Part shown: positions 9,792 through 17,946 of the stretch, piece after piece | How positions within the stretch are numbered: the stretch's first letter is position 1 | Layout: every line of letters starts with the position of its first letter | NCBI GenBank assembly: GCA_947372865.1 | Contig: CANBVJ010000026.1 | Coordinates: forward strand, 1 to 42,270 | Length of the DNA stretch: 42,270 nt | Reading direction: 5' to 3' | Source of the DNA: Comamonadaceae bacterium | GTDB taxonomy: Bacteria; Pseudomonadota; Gammaproteobacteria; Burkholderiales; Burkholderiaceae_C | Notes under the pieces: generated by a model | Seen by the model: only the letters and a program-made list of their open reading frames with translations | Database searches by the model: none | Told to the model about the DNA's origin: nothing | Position numbers and translations under genes: made by a program

Positions 9792-10672
9792 GGCGGCACC
9801 ATCGCTTTGGTTTGCAAGGTGGCGTCCTGGGTAAAGGTAAAGCGCGACACCACCACCAACTGGTCCACGGTTTTGCGCATCTCGGCGGTAAAGGGGCCAA
9901 AGGGCCCGGACTTGCGGGCGATTTCCTGGGCGCGGCGGTCCAGGTCGGGCGTGCCCGAGGCATTGGCCACTTCGGCGTCCAGCACCACACCGCGATGGTC
10001 TACGGTGATGACCATGGTCAGGCTGCCGTAGAGTTTTTGGCCGCTTTTTTCCGGAAAGTGCGCCGTGCCGCGCGCCTCGATGGCCTGGCGCATGGTGTCG
10101 TAGTACAGGGCGTAGCTGGCCTCTTTGACTGCGGGGCTCAAGTAGCGTTTGCGCGGGCGGGCGTTCTCGGCGTTGATGCGGTTTTCAATCTTGGCCAGCA
10201 GCTTGACCATTTCGCGCCGCTTTTTCTCTTGTTCGGCCCGCTCTGCCGGGGAATTGCTGCTGCGCTTTTGCGCTTCGGTCAGGGCGGCGAGTTGCTGTTT
10301 GACGCGCTCAAGCAGCAGGTTTTGCTGCTGTTGCAGGTTTTGGCGGGTGGCCGTGGCAGCGGCCTCGGTGGGGTCGCCCTCTTGCGACAGGGGCGCATTG
10401 GCCGTCGTGCTGCTGGCCATGCCATCGGCCGCCTCGCCGCCACCGGCCAGTGAGGCTTGCGCCACGGCCTGGGCTTCTTCGGGCGGAATTTCGCTGCGCG
10501 CATTGACCAGCACGACTTCCAGCGCGCTGTCGGCAAACAGGCGGTCAAAGTCTTTGGGGCTGACAAAGCGCACCGTCAGCAGCGCGCCGTGCAGCGCCAG
10601 CGACACCAGCAAAGCGCGCTGCAACAGGCTGGCGCGCAGCCACCATCGCTTCAAAGTGTGCTGCACTGGCAC
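9788..10672 (-). CDS. TonB/TolA-like envelope protein
   Basis: A 294-residue protein with a short basic N-terminus, one membrane segment (LLQRALLVSLALHGALLTV, residues ~15-34), a Gln/Glu/Lys-rich presumed coiled coil (~110-170), and a C-terminal TonB/TolA-like domain (GSLTMVITVDHRGVVLDAEV, near 215). This layout suggests an inner-membrane protein reaching across the periplasm. No ExbB or ExbD genes are nearby, so the partner is unknown. The start is probably GTG; GTG at 10672 and GTG at 10666 are both possible after GAAGG at 10680-10676, with the second better spaced. It lies 12 bases after the RNB gene and overlaps mtgA. Confidence 0.8.
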   Translation of the reverse strand: MPVQHTLKRWWLRASLLQRALLVSLALHGALLTVRFVSPKDFDRLFADSALEVVLVNARSEIPPEEAQAVAQASLAGGGEAADGMASSTTANAPLSQEGDPTEAAATATRQNLQQQQNLLLERVKQQLAALTEAQKRSSNSPAERAEQEKKRREMVKLLAKIENRINAENARPRKRYLSPAVKEASYALYYDTMRQAIEARGTAHFPEKSGQKLYGSLTMVITVDHRGVVLDAEVANASGTPDLDRRAQEIARKSGPFGPFTAEMRKTVDQLVVVSRFTFTQDATLQTKAMVPP

Positions 10673-10684
10673 GCGCCTTCGGCC

Positions 10685-12739
10685 CTAGCTGGCGTCGCCC
10701 TGCGGGGCCTCGTTGATATCGACCGCAATGGCAATCGGCCCGGCGGTTTCGTCCTCGTCCTCGGGCGCCTCGTCAGCCTCCTGCGCGTCGGCGGCACCGT
10801 CAGGCGCGGGTGCGTCCAGGCGCTCCACCACCGTGCCGTGGATGTCCAGGGTGATCAGGTCCATCTCGCCCAGGCGCACCCGCACGCGGGCGCCGCGCGG
10901 CAGGCCCTGGGCGCCCATGACCGGCAGCACCAGCGGCAGCGCGTCAGCACGCACCATGTTTTCCTTGAACACGCTGCATTCAAGTTCAAGCACGGCGTTT
11001 TGCTGCAGGTACTTGAGCGTCCAAAAACGCTCCATGGCGCTCTGGTAGCCGTTGTAGGCGCTGTAGGCGGCGTCAAAGCTGGAGATGATGGAAAACAGCG
11101 CTGCGTCCTTGGGCTTGAAAGGCGCGGCCAGCGCCGCCGTGCTGCCGTGGCGGGCGCAGGCAATGATTTGCCATTGGTTGACCATGTCGGTGTAGCGGCG
11201 CAAGGGCGAGGTGCTCCAGGCGTAGCTTTTGACGCCAATGCCAGCGTGCGGCAGCGCCTTGGTGCCCATGCGCACCTTGACGCCGGGCGCCAGCGAAGCC
11301 TGGCTGCGGTAAATCGCGGGCACGCCGAGTTCGGCCATCCAGTTACCCCAGGTGCTGTTGGCCAAAATCATGGCTTCGGCCACGATCAGGTCCAAGGGCG
11401 CGCCGCGCTGGCGGGTGGTGATCATGACTTGCTCGTCGCCTTGCGGCTCGGCACCACTGCCGCCCACGAGCTTGAAGTTGTAGTCCGGGCGGTTAAAGGT
11501 CTCGGGCTTGCCGCGCACCACTTCGCGCTTGGCCTTGAGGTCGCGGGCTAGACGGTGTAAAAACGCCAGGCTGGGCTGCAGACCGGCCAGCGGGGCGGCT
11601 TCGCTGCCCGGCACGGCCAGCGGGGTTTGCAGCCACTCTTCGGTCACGATGGCGTCCAACTGGTCGTGGCGCAGGTTGTGGCTAATCGGCACGCTCTCAA
11701 GCCGGGTTTCGCTGGAAACAATCGTCAGCGTCGCCTCGTCCAGCGTCACGTACAAGCTCACCGCCGGGCAGTCGCGGCCCTCTTGCAGGGTGTAGTTTTG
11801 CACTACAGCGTCAGGCAGCATGGTCACTTTGTAACCCGGCATATAGACGGTGGACAGACGGGCGCGGCCCAGGCGGTCCATGTCGCTCTCAGGCAACACC
11901 GCAAGTGCTGGGGCGGCAATGTGCACGCCCACGGTCACCGTGCCGCTGCCCAGGCCTTGCACCGATAAGGCGTCGTCAATCTCGGTGGTGGCGGAGTCGT
12001 CAATCGAAAACGCCGACACCGAGGCGCGCACCAGCACCTCGCCCACGGGCGGGGCCGACGCAGCGGCAAAGCCCACGCCCTGGGGAAAGTTCTCGAGCAG
12101 GAAGCGCCTCCAATGAAACTGGTAGGGCGAATCAATGGCGCCGCTGCGCTGCAGCAGGTCCAGCGGCGCGGTGCGGGTGGCGCGTGAGGCGTCCACCACG
12201 GCCTTGTATTCGGGGGCGTTTTTGTCGGGCTTGAACAGTATTTTGTACAGCTGCTCGCGCACCGGTTGGGGGCAGACGCCCTCGCCCAGCTCCTGCGCCC
12301 ACTGGGCGATCAGGGCGACCGTGGCCTTTTTCTTCTCGATGGCCACCAGTGCCTGGGCAATCACTTCGGCCGAGGCCTTGCGGAAAAAGCCTTTGCCCGC
12401 GCGGCGAAAGTAGTGCGGCGCCTCAAACAGGCGGATCAGCATGGCCGCTTGCTGCTCGAGCGTGGCGTCCTTGCTGAAGTATTCGCGTGCCAGGGTGGCA
12501 AAGCCAAAGTCGTCTTCGGGCGAAAATTCCCAGGCGAGTTCGAGCTCAATGCTCTCGCTCAGGGCCTGGGCCGCCGCCATAAACGCGGCGGGCGCGGGTT
12601 TTTCAAAGCGCAAGAGCACATTGGCCAACTTGACCTTGACGCGCTTGCCACTGTCGAGCTCGACTTGCACCGAGGCATCGCTCTCTGACAGCACCCGACC
12701 GGCCATGAATTTTCCGGCTTCATCAAACAATACAAACAT
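10685..12739 (-). CDS. RNase II-like (RNB domain) exoribonuclease
   Basis: A 684-residue protein of the RNB family of processive 3'-5' exoribonucleases. The RNB core is recognisable from SAFSIDDSATTEIDDALSV (metal-binding Asp cluster, residues ~257-275), DMDRLGRARLSTVYMPG, EAMILANSTWGNWMAELG and the STSPLRRYTDMVNQWQ segment near 540. The N-terminal half is not the usual double cold-shock domain and looks specific to this subfamily. The C-terminus is Asp/Glu/Ala-rich after an S1-like strand region. The ATG at 12739 has a GACAAT box 7 bases upstream and no clear ribosome-binding site. It is the first gene of the operon and divergent from rodA. Confidence 0.88.
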   Translation of the reverse strand: MFVLFDEAGKFMAGRVLSESDASVQVELDSGKRVKVKLANVLLRFEKPAPAAFMAAAQALSESIELELAWEFSPEDDFGFATLAREYFSKDATLEQQAAMLIRLFEAPHYFRRAGKGFFRKASAEVIAQALVAIEKKKATVALIAQWAQELGEGVCPQPVREQLYKILFKPDKNAPEYKAVVDASRATRTAPLDLLQRSGAIDSPYQFHWRRFLLENFPQGVGFAAASAPPVGEVLVRASVSAFSIDDSATTEIDDALSVQGLGSGTVTVGVHIAAPALAVLPESDMDRLGRARLSTVYMPGYKVTMLPDAVVQNYTLQEGRDCPAVSLYVTLDEATLTIVSSETRLESVPISHNLRHDQLDAIVTEEWLQTPLAVPGSEAAPLAGLQPSLAFLHRLARDLKAKREVVRGKPETFNRPDYNFKLVGGSGAEPQGDEQVMITTRQRGAPLDLIVAEAMILANSTWGNWMAELGVPAIYRSQASLAPGVKVRMGTKALPHAGIGVKSYAWSTSPLRRYTDMVNQWQIIACARHGSTAALAAPFKPKDAALFSIISSFDAAYSAYNGYQSAMERFWTLKYLQQNAVLELECSVFKENMVRADALPLVLPVMGAQGLPRGARVRVRLGEMDLITLDIHGTVVERLDAPAPDGAADAQEADEAPEDEDETAGPIAIAVDINEAPQGDAS

Positions 12740-12752
12740 GGCGTGGATTGTC
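12737..12752 (-). promoter_or_regulatory. Leaderless-type promoter of the RNB operon
   Basis: On the minus strand GACAAT (12752-12747) is followed by 7 bases and the ATG at 12739. No Shine-Dalgarno sequence is present. It is back to back with the rodA -10 box at 12781-12786. Confidence 0.5.
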
Positions 12753-12780
12753 CCATGGCGAGGGCATTGGCCGCTCGCCC

Positions 12781-12795
12781 GATAATCGGGCCATG
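12781..12795 (+). promoter_or_regulatory. Leaderless-type promoter of rodA
   Basis: GATAAT at 12781-12786, then 6 bases (cgggcc), then the ATG at 12793. Transcription from this box would begin at the start codon. No ribosome-binding site is present. Confidence 0.6.
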
Positions 12796-13947
12796 GCAAT
12801 CCCGTTCGGAAAAATCAGTTTACGCAGCCGCCTGGCGCCCTGGTGGGTGGGCCTGGACGGGCCTTTGGCCTTTATCGTCTTCACCTTGGCCTGCGCTGGC
12901 TTGCTGGTGATGTATTCCAGCGGCTTTGACCACGGCACCCGCTTTGCCGACCACGCCCGCAACATGCTGATTGCCGGGGTGGTGATGTTTGTGGCGGCGC
13001 AAATTCCGCCCCAGCGCCTGATGCGCCTGGCCGTGCCCCTGTACCTGCTGGGTGTGGCGCTCTTGGTAGCGGTGGCGGTGTTTGGCGTCACCAAAAAAGG
13101 GGCGCGGCGCTGGCTTAACGTCGGCATCGTGATCCAGCCCAGCGAGATTCTCAAAATCGCGGTGCCGCTGATGCTGGCCTGGTGGTTCCAAAAGCGTGAA
13201 GGACAGTTGCGCCCGCTGGACTTTGGCGTGGCGGCGGTGCTCTTGGGCGTTCCGGTGGGGCTGATCATCCGCCAGCCCGATTTGGGCACCGCCATGCTGG
13301 TGCTGGCCACGGGCTTGGCGATCATGTTTTTTGCCGGGGTGAGTTGGAAGATCATCCTGCCGCCAACGGTGCTGGGCCTGGTCGCCGTGGTCCTGCTGGT
13401 AGGCTTTGAGCCCATGCTCTGCGCCGACGGCATGCGCTGGCCGGTGCTGCACGACTACCAGCAGCAGCGCATTTGCACCCTGCTGGACCCCTCGCGCGAC
13501 CCGCTGGGCAAGGGGTTTCACATCATCCAGGGCATGATTGGCATTGGCTCGGGCGGGGTGTTTGGCGTGGGCTTTATGCACGGCACGCAAACCCACCTCG
13601 AATTCATCCCCGAGCGCACCACCGACTTCATCTTTGCCGCGTTCTCGGAAGAATTTGGCCTGATTGGCAATGTGCTGCTAATTACCGCCTTTATCGCCCT
13701 GATTCTGCGCGGCCTGGCCATTGCGCTGGACGCGCCCACCCTGTTTTCGCGCCTCTTGGCGGGCAGCGTGGCCATGATTTTCTTCACCTACGCCTTTGTC
13801 AACATGGGCATGGTCAGCGGTATCGTGCCGGTGGTGGGCGTGCCCTTGCCTTTTATCAGCTACGGCGGCACTGCCATGGTGACGCTGGGGTTTGCGCTGG
13901 GCATTCTGATGTCCATCAGCAACGCGCGGCGCCTGGTGCAAACCTGA
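12793..13947 (+). CDS. rodA: RodA, elongasome SEDS peptidoglycan polymerase
   Basis: Multi-pass membrane glycosyltransferase that works with PBP2 in side-wall synthesis. The 384 residues show about ten hydrophobic segments and the SEDS motifs RWLNVGIVIQPSEILKIAVP, RQPDLGTAMLVLATG, EFIPERTTDFIFAAFSEEFG and VPLPFISYGGTAMVT. The start at 12793 gives MAIPFGKISLRSRLAPWW; an earlier in-frame start would sit upstream of the presumed promoter. mreBCD and mrdA are not in the window, though rodA often follows mrdA in this group. Confidence 0.94.
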   Translation: MAIPFGKISLRSRLAPWWVGLDGPLAFIVFTLACAGLLVMYSSGFDHGTRFADHARNMLIAGVVMFVAAQIPPQRLMRLAVPLYLLGVALLVAVAVFGVTKKGARRWLNVGIVIQPSEILKIAVPLMLAWWFQKREGQLRPLDFGVAAVLLGVPVGLIIRQPDLGTAMLVLATGLAIMFFAGVSWKIILPPTVLGLVAVVLLVGFEPMLCADGMRWPVLHDYQQQRICTLLDPSRDPLGKGFHIIQGMIGIGSGGVFGVGFMHGTQTHLEFIPERTTDFIFAAFSEEFGLIGNVLLITAFIALILRGLAIALDAPTLFSRLLAGSVAMIFFTYAFVNMGMVSGIVPVVGVPLPFISYGGTAMVTLGFALGILMSISNARRLVQT

Positions 13948-14012
13948 TTTAACCCATCGGGCGCCATGACGCGCCGCAAGGCCTGCACGTCTTCGGGACA
14001 TCGGCAGCGCCC

Positions 14013-14027
14013 TAGAATGTCCAGATG
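14013..14027 (+). promoter_or_regulatory. Leaderless-type promoter of tldD
   Basis: TAGAAT at 14013-14018, then 6 bases (gtccag), then the ATG at 14025. No ribosome-binding site is visible upstream. Confidence 0.6.
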
Positions 14028-15485
14028 ATCTCTCGCGAACCCACTATTGAACGCCTGGCCACGGCCAAGGCCCTCTTACTCACCCCGTTTGGCCTGAGTG
14101 AGACGCACCTGGCGCGCGCGCTGGCCGAAATCAAGATGCAGCGCGTGGACGAGGCCGATCTCTACTTCCAGTACACCCGCTCCGAGGGCTGGAGCCTGGA
14201 AGAAGGCATCGTCAAAACCGGCTCGTTCAGCATCGACCAAGGCGTGGGCGTGCGCGCGGTCAGCGGCGAGAAAACCGCGTTTGCCTATTCCGACGACATC
14301 TCAGAGGCCGCCCTGCTGGACGCCGCGCGTACCGTGCGCACCATCGCCAGCGCCTCGCAAACCCGCCGCACCAGCGTGAGCAAGCCCAAAATCGCCCGCA
14401 GCCGCTCGCTCTACCCCGACCAAGACCCCATTTCTACCCTGGACAGCGCCACCAAGGTCGCGCTCTTGGGCAAGGTGGAACGCTTGGCCCGCGCCAAAGA
14501 CCCGCGCGTGGCCCAAGTCATGGCTGGTTTGGCCATGGAATACGACGTGGTGCTGATTGCCCGCGCCGACGGCACGCTGGCGGCCGACGTGCGCCCCTTG
14601 GTGCGCCTGTCGGTCACCGTGATTGCCGAACAAAAAGGCCGGCGCGAAATCGGCTCATCCGGCGGCGGCGGTCGTTTTGGCCTGGCGTATTTTGACGACG
14701 CCCAAATCACCCAGTACGTGGACCAGGCGGTGCACGCGGCGCTGACCAACTTGGAAGCGCGCCCTGCACCCGCAGGCGAAATGACGGTGGTGCTGGGTTC
14801 GGGCTGGCCCGGCATCTTGCTGCACGAAGCCATTGGCCACGGCCTGGAAGGCGACTTCAACCGCAAGGGCTCGAGCGCCTTCAGCGGACGCATCGGCCAG
14901 CGCGTGGCGGCCAAGGGCGTCACTGTGCTTGACGACGGCACGATTGCCGACCGCCGTGGTTCGCTCAATGTGGACGACGAAGGCAACACCAGCGGACGCA
15001 ATGTGCTGATTGAAGACGGCATTTTGAAAGGCTACATCCAAGACGCCATGAACGCGCGCCTGATGGGCGTGGCGCCCACCGGCAACGGCCGGCGCGAAAG
15101 CTACGCCCACATTCCCATGCCGCGCATGACCAATACCTACATGCTGGGCGGCGACAAAGACCCGCAAGAAATCGTCAAAAGCATCAAAAAAGGCCTGTAC
15201 GCCACCAACTTTGGCGGCGGCCAGGTGGACATCACCAGCGGCAAGTTTGTGTTTAGCGCCAGCGAAGCCTATTGGGTGGAAAACGGCAAGATTTTGTACC
15301 CGGTCAAGGGCGCCACGATTGTGGGCAGCGGCCCGGAATGTTTGAAGCGCGTGAGCATGATCGGCAACGACATGCGCCTGGACAGCGGCGTGGGCACCTG
15401 TGGCAAAGAAGGCCAAAGCGTGCCCGTGGGCGTGGGCCAGCCCACCCTGCGCATCGACGGCCTGACGGTCGGCGGCACCGCCTAA
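14025..15485 (+). CDS. tldD: TldD, zinc metalloprotease subunit
   Basis: Catalytic subunit of the TldD/TldE (PmbA) protease, which in E. coli processes microcin B17 precursor and degrades CcdA. The 486 residues contain the zinc motif HEAIGH at 267-272 within GWPGILLHEAIGHGLEGDF, plus IEDGILKGYIQDAMNARLMG and the C-terminal SMIGNDMRLDSGVGTCGK segment. The partner tldE/pmbA is not in the window. azlC starts 12 bases after the stop and may be on the same transcript. Confidence 0.95.
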   Translation: MISREPTIERLATAKALLLTPFGLSETHLARALAEIKMQRVDEADLYFQYTRSEGWSLEEGIVKTGSFSIDQGVGVRAVSGEKTAFAYSDDISEAALLDAARTVRTIASASQTRRTSVSKPKIARSRSLYPDQDPISTLDSATKVALLGKVERLARAKDPRVAQVMAGLAMEYDVVLIARADGTLAADVRPLVRLSVTVIAEQKGRREIGSSGGGGRFGLAYFDDAQITQYVDQAVHAALTNLEARPAPAGEMTVVLGSGWPGILLHEAIGHGLEGDFNRKGSSAFSGRIGQRVAAKGVTVLDDGTIADRRGSLNVDDEGNTSGRNVLIEDGILKGYIQDAMNARLMGVAPTGNGRRESYAHIPMPRMTNTYMLGGDKDPQEIVKSIKKGLYATNFGGGQVDITSGKFVFSASEAYWVENGKILYPVKGATIVGSGPECLKRVSMIGNDMRLDSGVGTCGKEGQSVPVGVGQPTLRIDGLTVGGTA

Positions 15486-15497
15486 GCGGCTTCAGCC

Positions 15498-16214
15498 TTG
15501 CGGCCGTTTTTCGCGGGTGCACGCGACACCATCCCCATGCTGGTGGGCGCCGCGCCCTTTGGCGTGATCTTTGGCACACTGGCCATCGGCGCCGGTTTGC
15601 CGGTCTGGCTCACCCTGGGCTTGTCGGCGCTGGTGTTTGCTGGTTCGTCGCAATTTGTGGCGGTTAGCCTGCTGGGCGGCGGCGCTGCGGTGCCGGTCAT
15701 CTGGCTCACCACCTTTGTCGTCAACCTGCGCCACGCGCTCTACAGCGCCACCTTGCTGCCCTACGCCCGCGCGCTGCCCGCGCGTTGGCGCTGGGCCTTG
15801 GCTTTTTGGCTCACCGACGAGACCTTTGCCGTCGTAGAAAACCAATTGCGCCACCACACCAGCCTGCACGACGGCGCGCGCTACTGGCTGGGCTCATCTT
15901 TGGCTATGTATTTCAATTGGCAGGTCTGGACGCTGGCGGGGGTGCTTTTAGGCCAAAGCGTGCCCGGCCTGGCCACCTTGGGGCTGGACTTTGCCATGGT
16001 CGCCACCTTTGCCGCCATCGTGGCACTGCAATTGCGTGACCGGCCGGTGCTGTGCGCGGCACTAGCAGCAGGTGCCGTGGCCTTGTTGGCCCGTGATTTG
16101 CCCTACAAACTAGGTTTGATGCTGGCTGCTATTGCAGGCGTCGCCACCGGGCTGCTGGCCGAAGCCTGGTTCGGGCGCAGCGCTGCTGCGGCGAATGAGG
16201 AATCTCCGCCATGA
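15498..16214 (+). CDS. azlC: AzlC-family branched-chain amino acid exporter, large subunit
   Basis: Membrane protein of the AzlC/YgaZ family, which with a small AzlD/YgaH partner exports branched-chain amino acids or analogues. The N-terminus matches the family pattern F-x-x-G-x-R-D-x-x-P-x-x-x-G-x-x-P-F-G (FFAGARDTIPMLVGAAPFG), and FAGSSQFVAVSLLGGGAA follows. The only start that keeps this motif is TTG at 15498, because an in-frame stop lies at 15483 and the next ATG (15537) falls inside the motif. No clear ribosome-binding site precedes it, so coupling to tldD is likely. Length is 238 residues. Confidence 0.88.
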   Translation: MRPFFAGARDTIPMLVGAAPFGVIFGTLAIGAGLPVWLTLGLSALVFAGSSQFVAVSLLGGGAAVPVIWLTTFVVNLRHALYSATLLPYARALPARWRWALAFWLTDETFAVVENQLRHHTSLHDGARYWLGSSLAMYFNWQVWTLAGVLLGQSVPGLATLGLDFAMVATFAAIVALQLRDRPVLCAALAAGAVALLARDLPYKLGLMLAAIAGVATGLLAEAWFGRSAAAANEESPP

Positions 16215-16534
16215 ACAACACTTGGGCGCTGGTACTGGCGGGCATGGTGGTGGTGACGTATGGCATTCGCCTGAGTTTTCTGGTGTTTGGCCACCGCCTG
16301 GCCTTTCCGCGCTGGTTGGAGCGCGCGCTGCGTTATGTGCCGGCCGCCGTCTTGACCGCGCTGGTCGTGCCCATGGCGCTGGCGCCGCAAGGCGTGGTGG
16401 ACCTGGGCGTGCACAACGCCTATTTGCCCGGCACGGTGGCCGCAGTGGCCGTCGCCTTGTGGAGCCGCCAGACGCTGGCCGCGATCCTGGGCGGCTTTGT
16501 GGTCTATGGCCTGTGGCGCTGGCTGCTGGTCTGA
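16211..16534 (+). CDS. azlD: AzlD-family small exporter subunit
   Basis: A 107-residue membrane protein with about four hydrophobic segments, including VLAGMVVVTYGIRLSFLVFG and ALRYVPAAVLTALVVPMALA, typical of AzlD/YgaH. The ATG overlaps the azlC stop (ATGA). The pair probably forms the exporter complex. The substrate is inferred from the family only. Confidence 0.88.
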   Translation: MNNTWALVLAGMVVVTYGIRLSFLVFGHRLAFPRWLERALRYVPAAVLTALVVPMALAPQGVVDLGVHNAYLPGTVAAVAVALWSRQTLAAILGGFVVYGLWRWLLV

Positions 16535-16560
16535 GCCACGGAGTCGAAAATGACTTGTGC

Positions 16561-16575
16561 TACATTGAAGCCATG
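16561..16575 (+). promoter_or_regulatory. Promoter of the aroG leader peptide and attenuator
   Basis: TACATT (16561-16566) has an extended -10 TG at 16558-16559, one base before the hexamer, and is followed by 6 bases and the leader-peptide ATG at 16573. The leader peptide would therefore be translated from the very 5' end of the mRNA. No canonical -35 is visible. Confidence 0.6.
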
Positions 16576-16641
16576 CATCACGCCGCTTTTTTCTTTAGCT
16601 ATTTTTGGTTCTCCAACGCCTGCGGCGGTCGAGAGTTCTGA
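16573..16641 (+). CDS. Aromatic leader peptide of the aroG attenuator
   Basis: A 22-codon frame between azlD and the DAHP synthase gene. Residues 6-13 read FFFSYFWF and the last residue is F, giving six Phe, one Tyr and one Trp in 22 codons. A ribosome stalled in this run when charged aromatic tRNAs are short would stop about 12-30 bases before the gcggcggt segment at 16622-16629, which can pair with the terminator's 5' arm. This is the classical layout of pheA and trp leader peptides, here placed before the first enzyme of aromatic synthesis. The peptide itself is not expected to have another function. Confidence 0.85.
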   Translation: MHHAAFFFSYFWFSNACGGREF

Positions 16642-16701
16642 ACGTACCTGAAAAAAACGTCCTGATACTTTGAAACCGCCGGCACCCCCGGCGGTTTTTT
16701 T
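16582..16701 (+). promoter_or_regulatory. Transcription attenuator of aroG
   Basis: Four pairing segments can be seen: 1, gccgc (16582-16586, inside the leader peptide); 2, gcggcggt (16622-16629); 3, accgccgg (16675-16682); 4, ccggcggt (16688-16695). Segments 3 and 4 form the terminator. Segment 2 can pair with segment 3 (seven bases, cggcggt with accgccg), giving an antiterminator. Segment 1 can pair with segment 2 over five bases and release segment 3. Alternative pairing controlled by translation is inferred from this arrangement. Confidence 0.8.
16673..16701 (+). terminator. Attenuator terminator before aroG
   Basis: Perfect 10-base arms aaaccgccgg (16673-16682) and ccggcggttt (16688-16697), with loop caccc and a run of seven T (16695-16701). 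It sits 45 bases upstream of the aroG ATG and cannot be an azlD terminator alone, because the leader-peptide promoter lies between them. Confidence 0.9.
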
Positions 16702-16745
16702 ATGTCCTTTTTTGACTTTGATTGACTGCTTAAGGAGCTTTTGAC

Positions 16746-17849
16746 ATGACTGCAAGCGCTGACCGTACCAGCACCACCGATGACGAACGCATCAAGGACA
16801 TCACCGTGCTGCCGCCACCCGAACATCTGATCCGCTTCTTCCCCATCCAGGGCACGGCCGTCGAAACCCTGGTCGCCAGCACCCGCAAGCGCATCCAGAG
16901 CATCATGGGCGGCAAGGACGACCGGCTGCTGGTCATCATTGGCCCGTGCTCCATCCACGACCCGGCCGCGGCGCTGGAATACGCCCGCCGCCTGCAGGAC
17001 ATGCGCACCCACTACGCCGACACGCTGGAAATCGTGATGCGCGTCTATTTCGAAAAGCCCCGTACCACCGTGGGCTGGAAAGGCCTGATCAACGACCCCT
17101 ACCTGGACGAGAGCTTTCGCATTGACGAAGGCCTGCGCATTGCGCGCCAGTTGCTGATCGACATCAACCGCCTGGGCCTGCCCGCAGGCAGCGAATTTTT
17201 GGACGTGATTTCGCCCCAGTACCTGGGCGACCTGATCGCCTGGGGCGCCATTGGCGCGCGCACTACTGAGAGCCAGGTGCACCGCGAACTGGCCTCGGGC
17301 ATTTCGGCACCGATTGGCTTCAAAAACGGCACCGACGGCAACATCAAAATCGCCACCGACGCCATCCAGGCTGCGGCCGGGGGCCACCACTTTTTGTCGG
17401 TACACAAAAACGGCCAGGTGGCGATTGTGCAAACCAATGGCAACCCGGACTGCCACGTGATTTTGCGCGGCGGCAAAGCGCCCAACTACGACGCCGCGAG
17501 TGTGGAAGCCGCCTGCGCCGATCTGGTCAAAGCCAAACTGCCCGCCACGCTGATGGTGGACTGCAGCCACGCCAACAGCAGCAAGCAGCACGAAAAGCAG
17601 CTCGAGGTGGCGCGCGACATTGCGGCCCAGGTGTCCGGCGGATCGACCTGCGTATTTGGTGTGATGATCGAAAGCCACCTGCAAGCCGGGGCACAAAAGT
17701 TCACGCCGGGCAAGGACGCGCCTGCTGCACTGGCCTACGGCCAAAGCATTACCGATGCCTGCCTGGGTTGGGACGATTCGGTGGAAAGCTTGGAAGTGCT
17801 GTCGCAGGCAGTCAAAGCGCGCCGGGTGCGCCGCAACGCTGCGACCTAA
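16746..17849 (+). CDS. aroG: Class I DAHP synthase (3-deoxy-7-phosphoheptulonate synthase)
   Basis: Condenses phosphoenolpyruvate and erythrose 4-phosphate in the first step of the shikimate pathway. The 367 residues match the E. coli AroF/AroG/AroH type: LLVIIGPCSIHDPAAALEYA, VMRVYFEKPRTTVGWKGLIN, GARTTESQVHRELASG, GFKNGTDGNIKIA and VDCSHANSSKQ are all intact. AAGGAG at 16732-16737 gives a good site for the ATG at 16746. Expression is probably set by the attenuator just upstream. Which aromatic amino acid inhibits the enzyme cannot be read with confidence, so the symbol is used in the family sense. Confidence 0.95.
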   Translation: MTASADRTSTTDDERIKDITVLPPPEHLIRFFPIQGTAVETLVASTRKRIQSIMGGKDDRLLVIIGPCSIHDPAAALEYARRLQDMRTHYADTLEIVMRVYFEKPRTTVGWKGLINDPYLDESFRIDEGLRIARQLLIDINRLGLPAGSEFLDVISPQYLGDLIAWGAIGARTTESQVHRELASGISAPIGFKNGTDGNIKIATDAIQAAAGGHHFLSVHKNGQVAIVQTNGNPDCHVILRGGKAPNYDAASVEAACADLVKAKLPATLMVDCSHANSSKQHEKQLEVARDIAAQVSGGSTCVFGVMIESHLQAGAQKFTPGKDAPAALAYGQSITDACLGWDDSVESLEVLSQAVKARRVRRNAAT

Positions 17850-17865
17850 GAAGCGCACCGCCTAG

Positions 17866-17909
17866 GGGCTGACGCTACCGCCATCGTGGTGGCATCGGCC
17901 TATTTTTTT
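17866..17909 (+). terminator. Probable terminator of aroG
   Basis: Imperfect stem taccgcca/tggtggca around a short tcg loop (one mismatch and one G-U pair), with outer gg/cc pairing, followed by a seven-T run at 17903-17909. It lies between the convergent aroG and mpl genes. Confidence 0.6.
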
Positions 17910-17946
17910 GCGCTAAGCCCGGTTCAGAAAGGGCCTGGGCTGTGGT

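Noticed and set aside
15537-15539. ATG at 15537 as the start of azlC
   Set aside because: It would remove the conserved family residues FFAGARDTIP; the TTG at 15498 keeps them.
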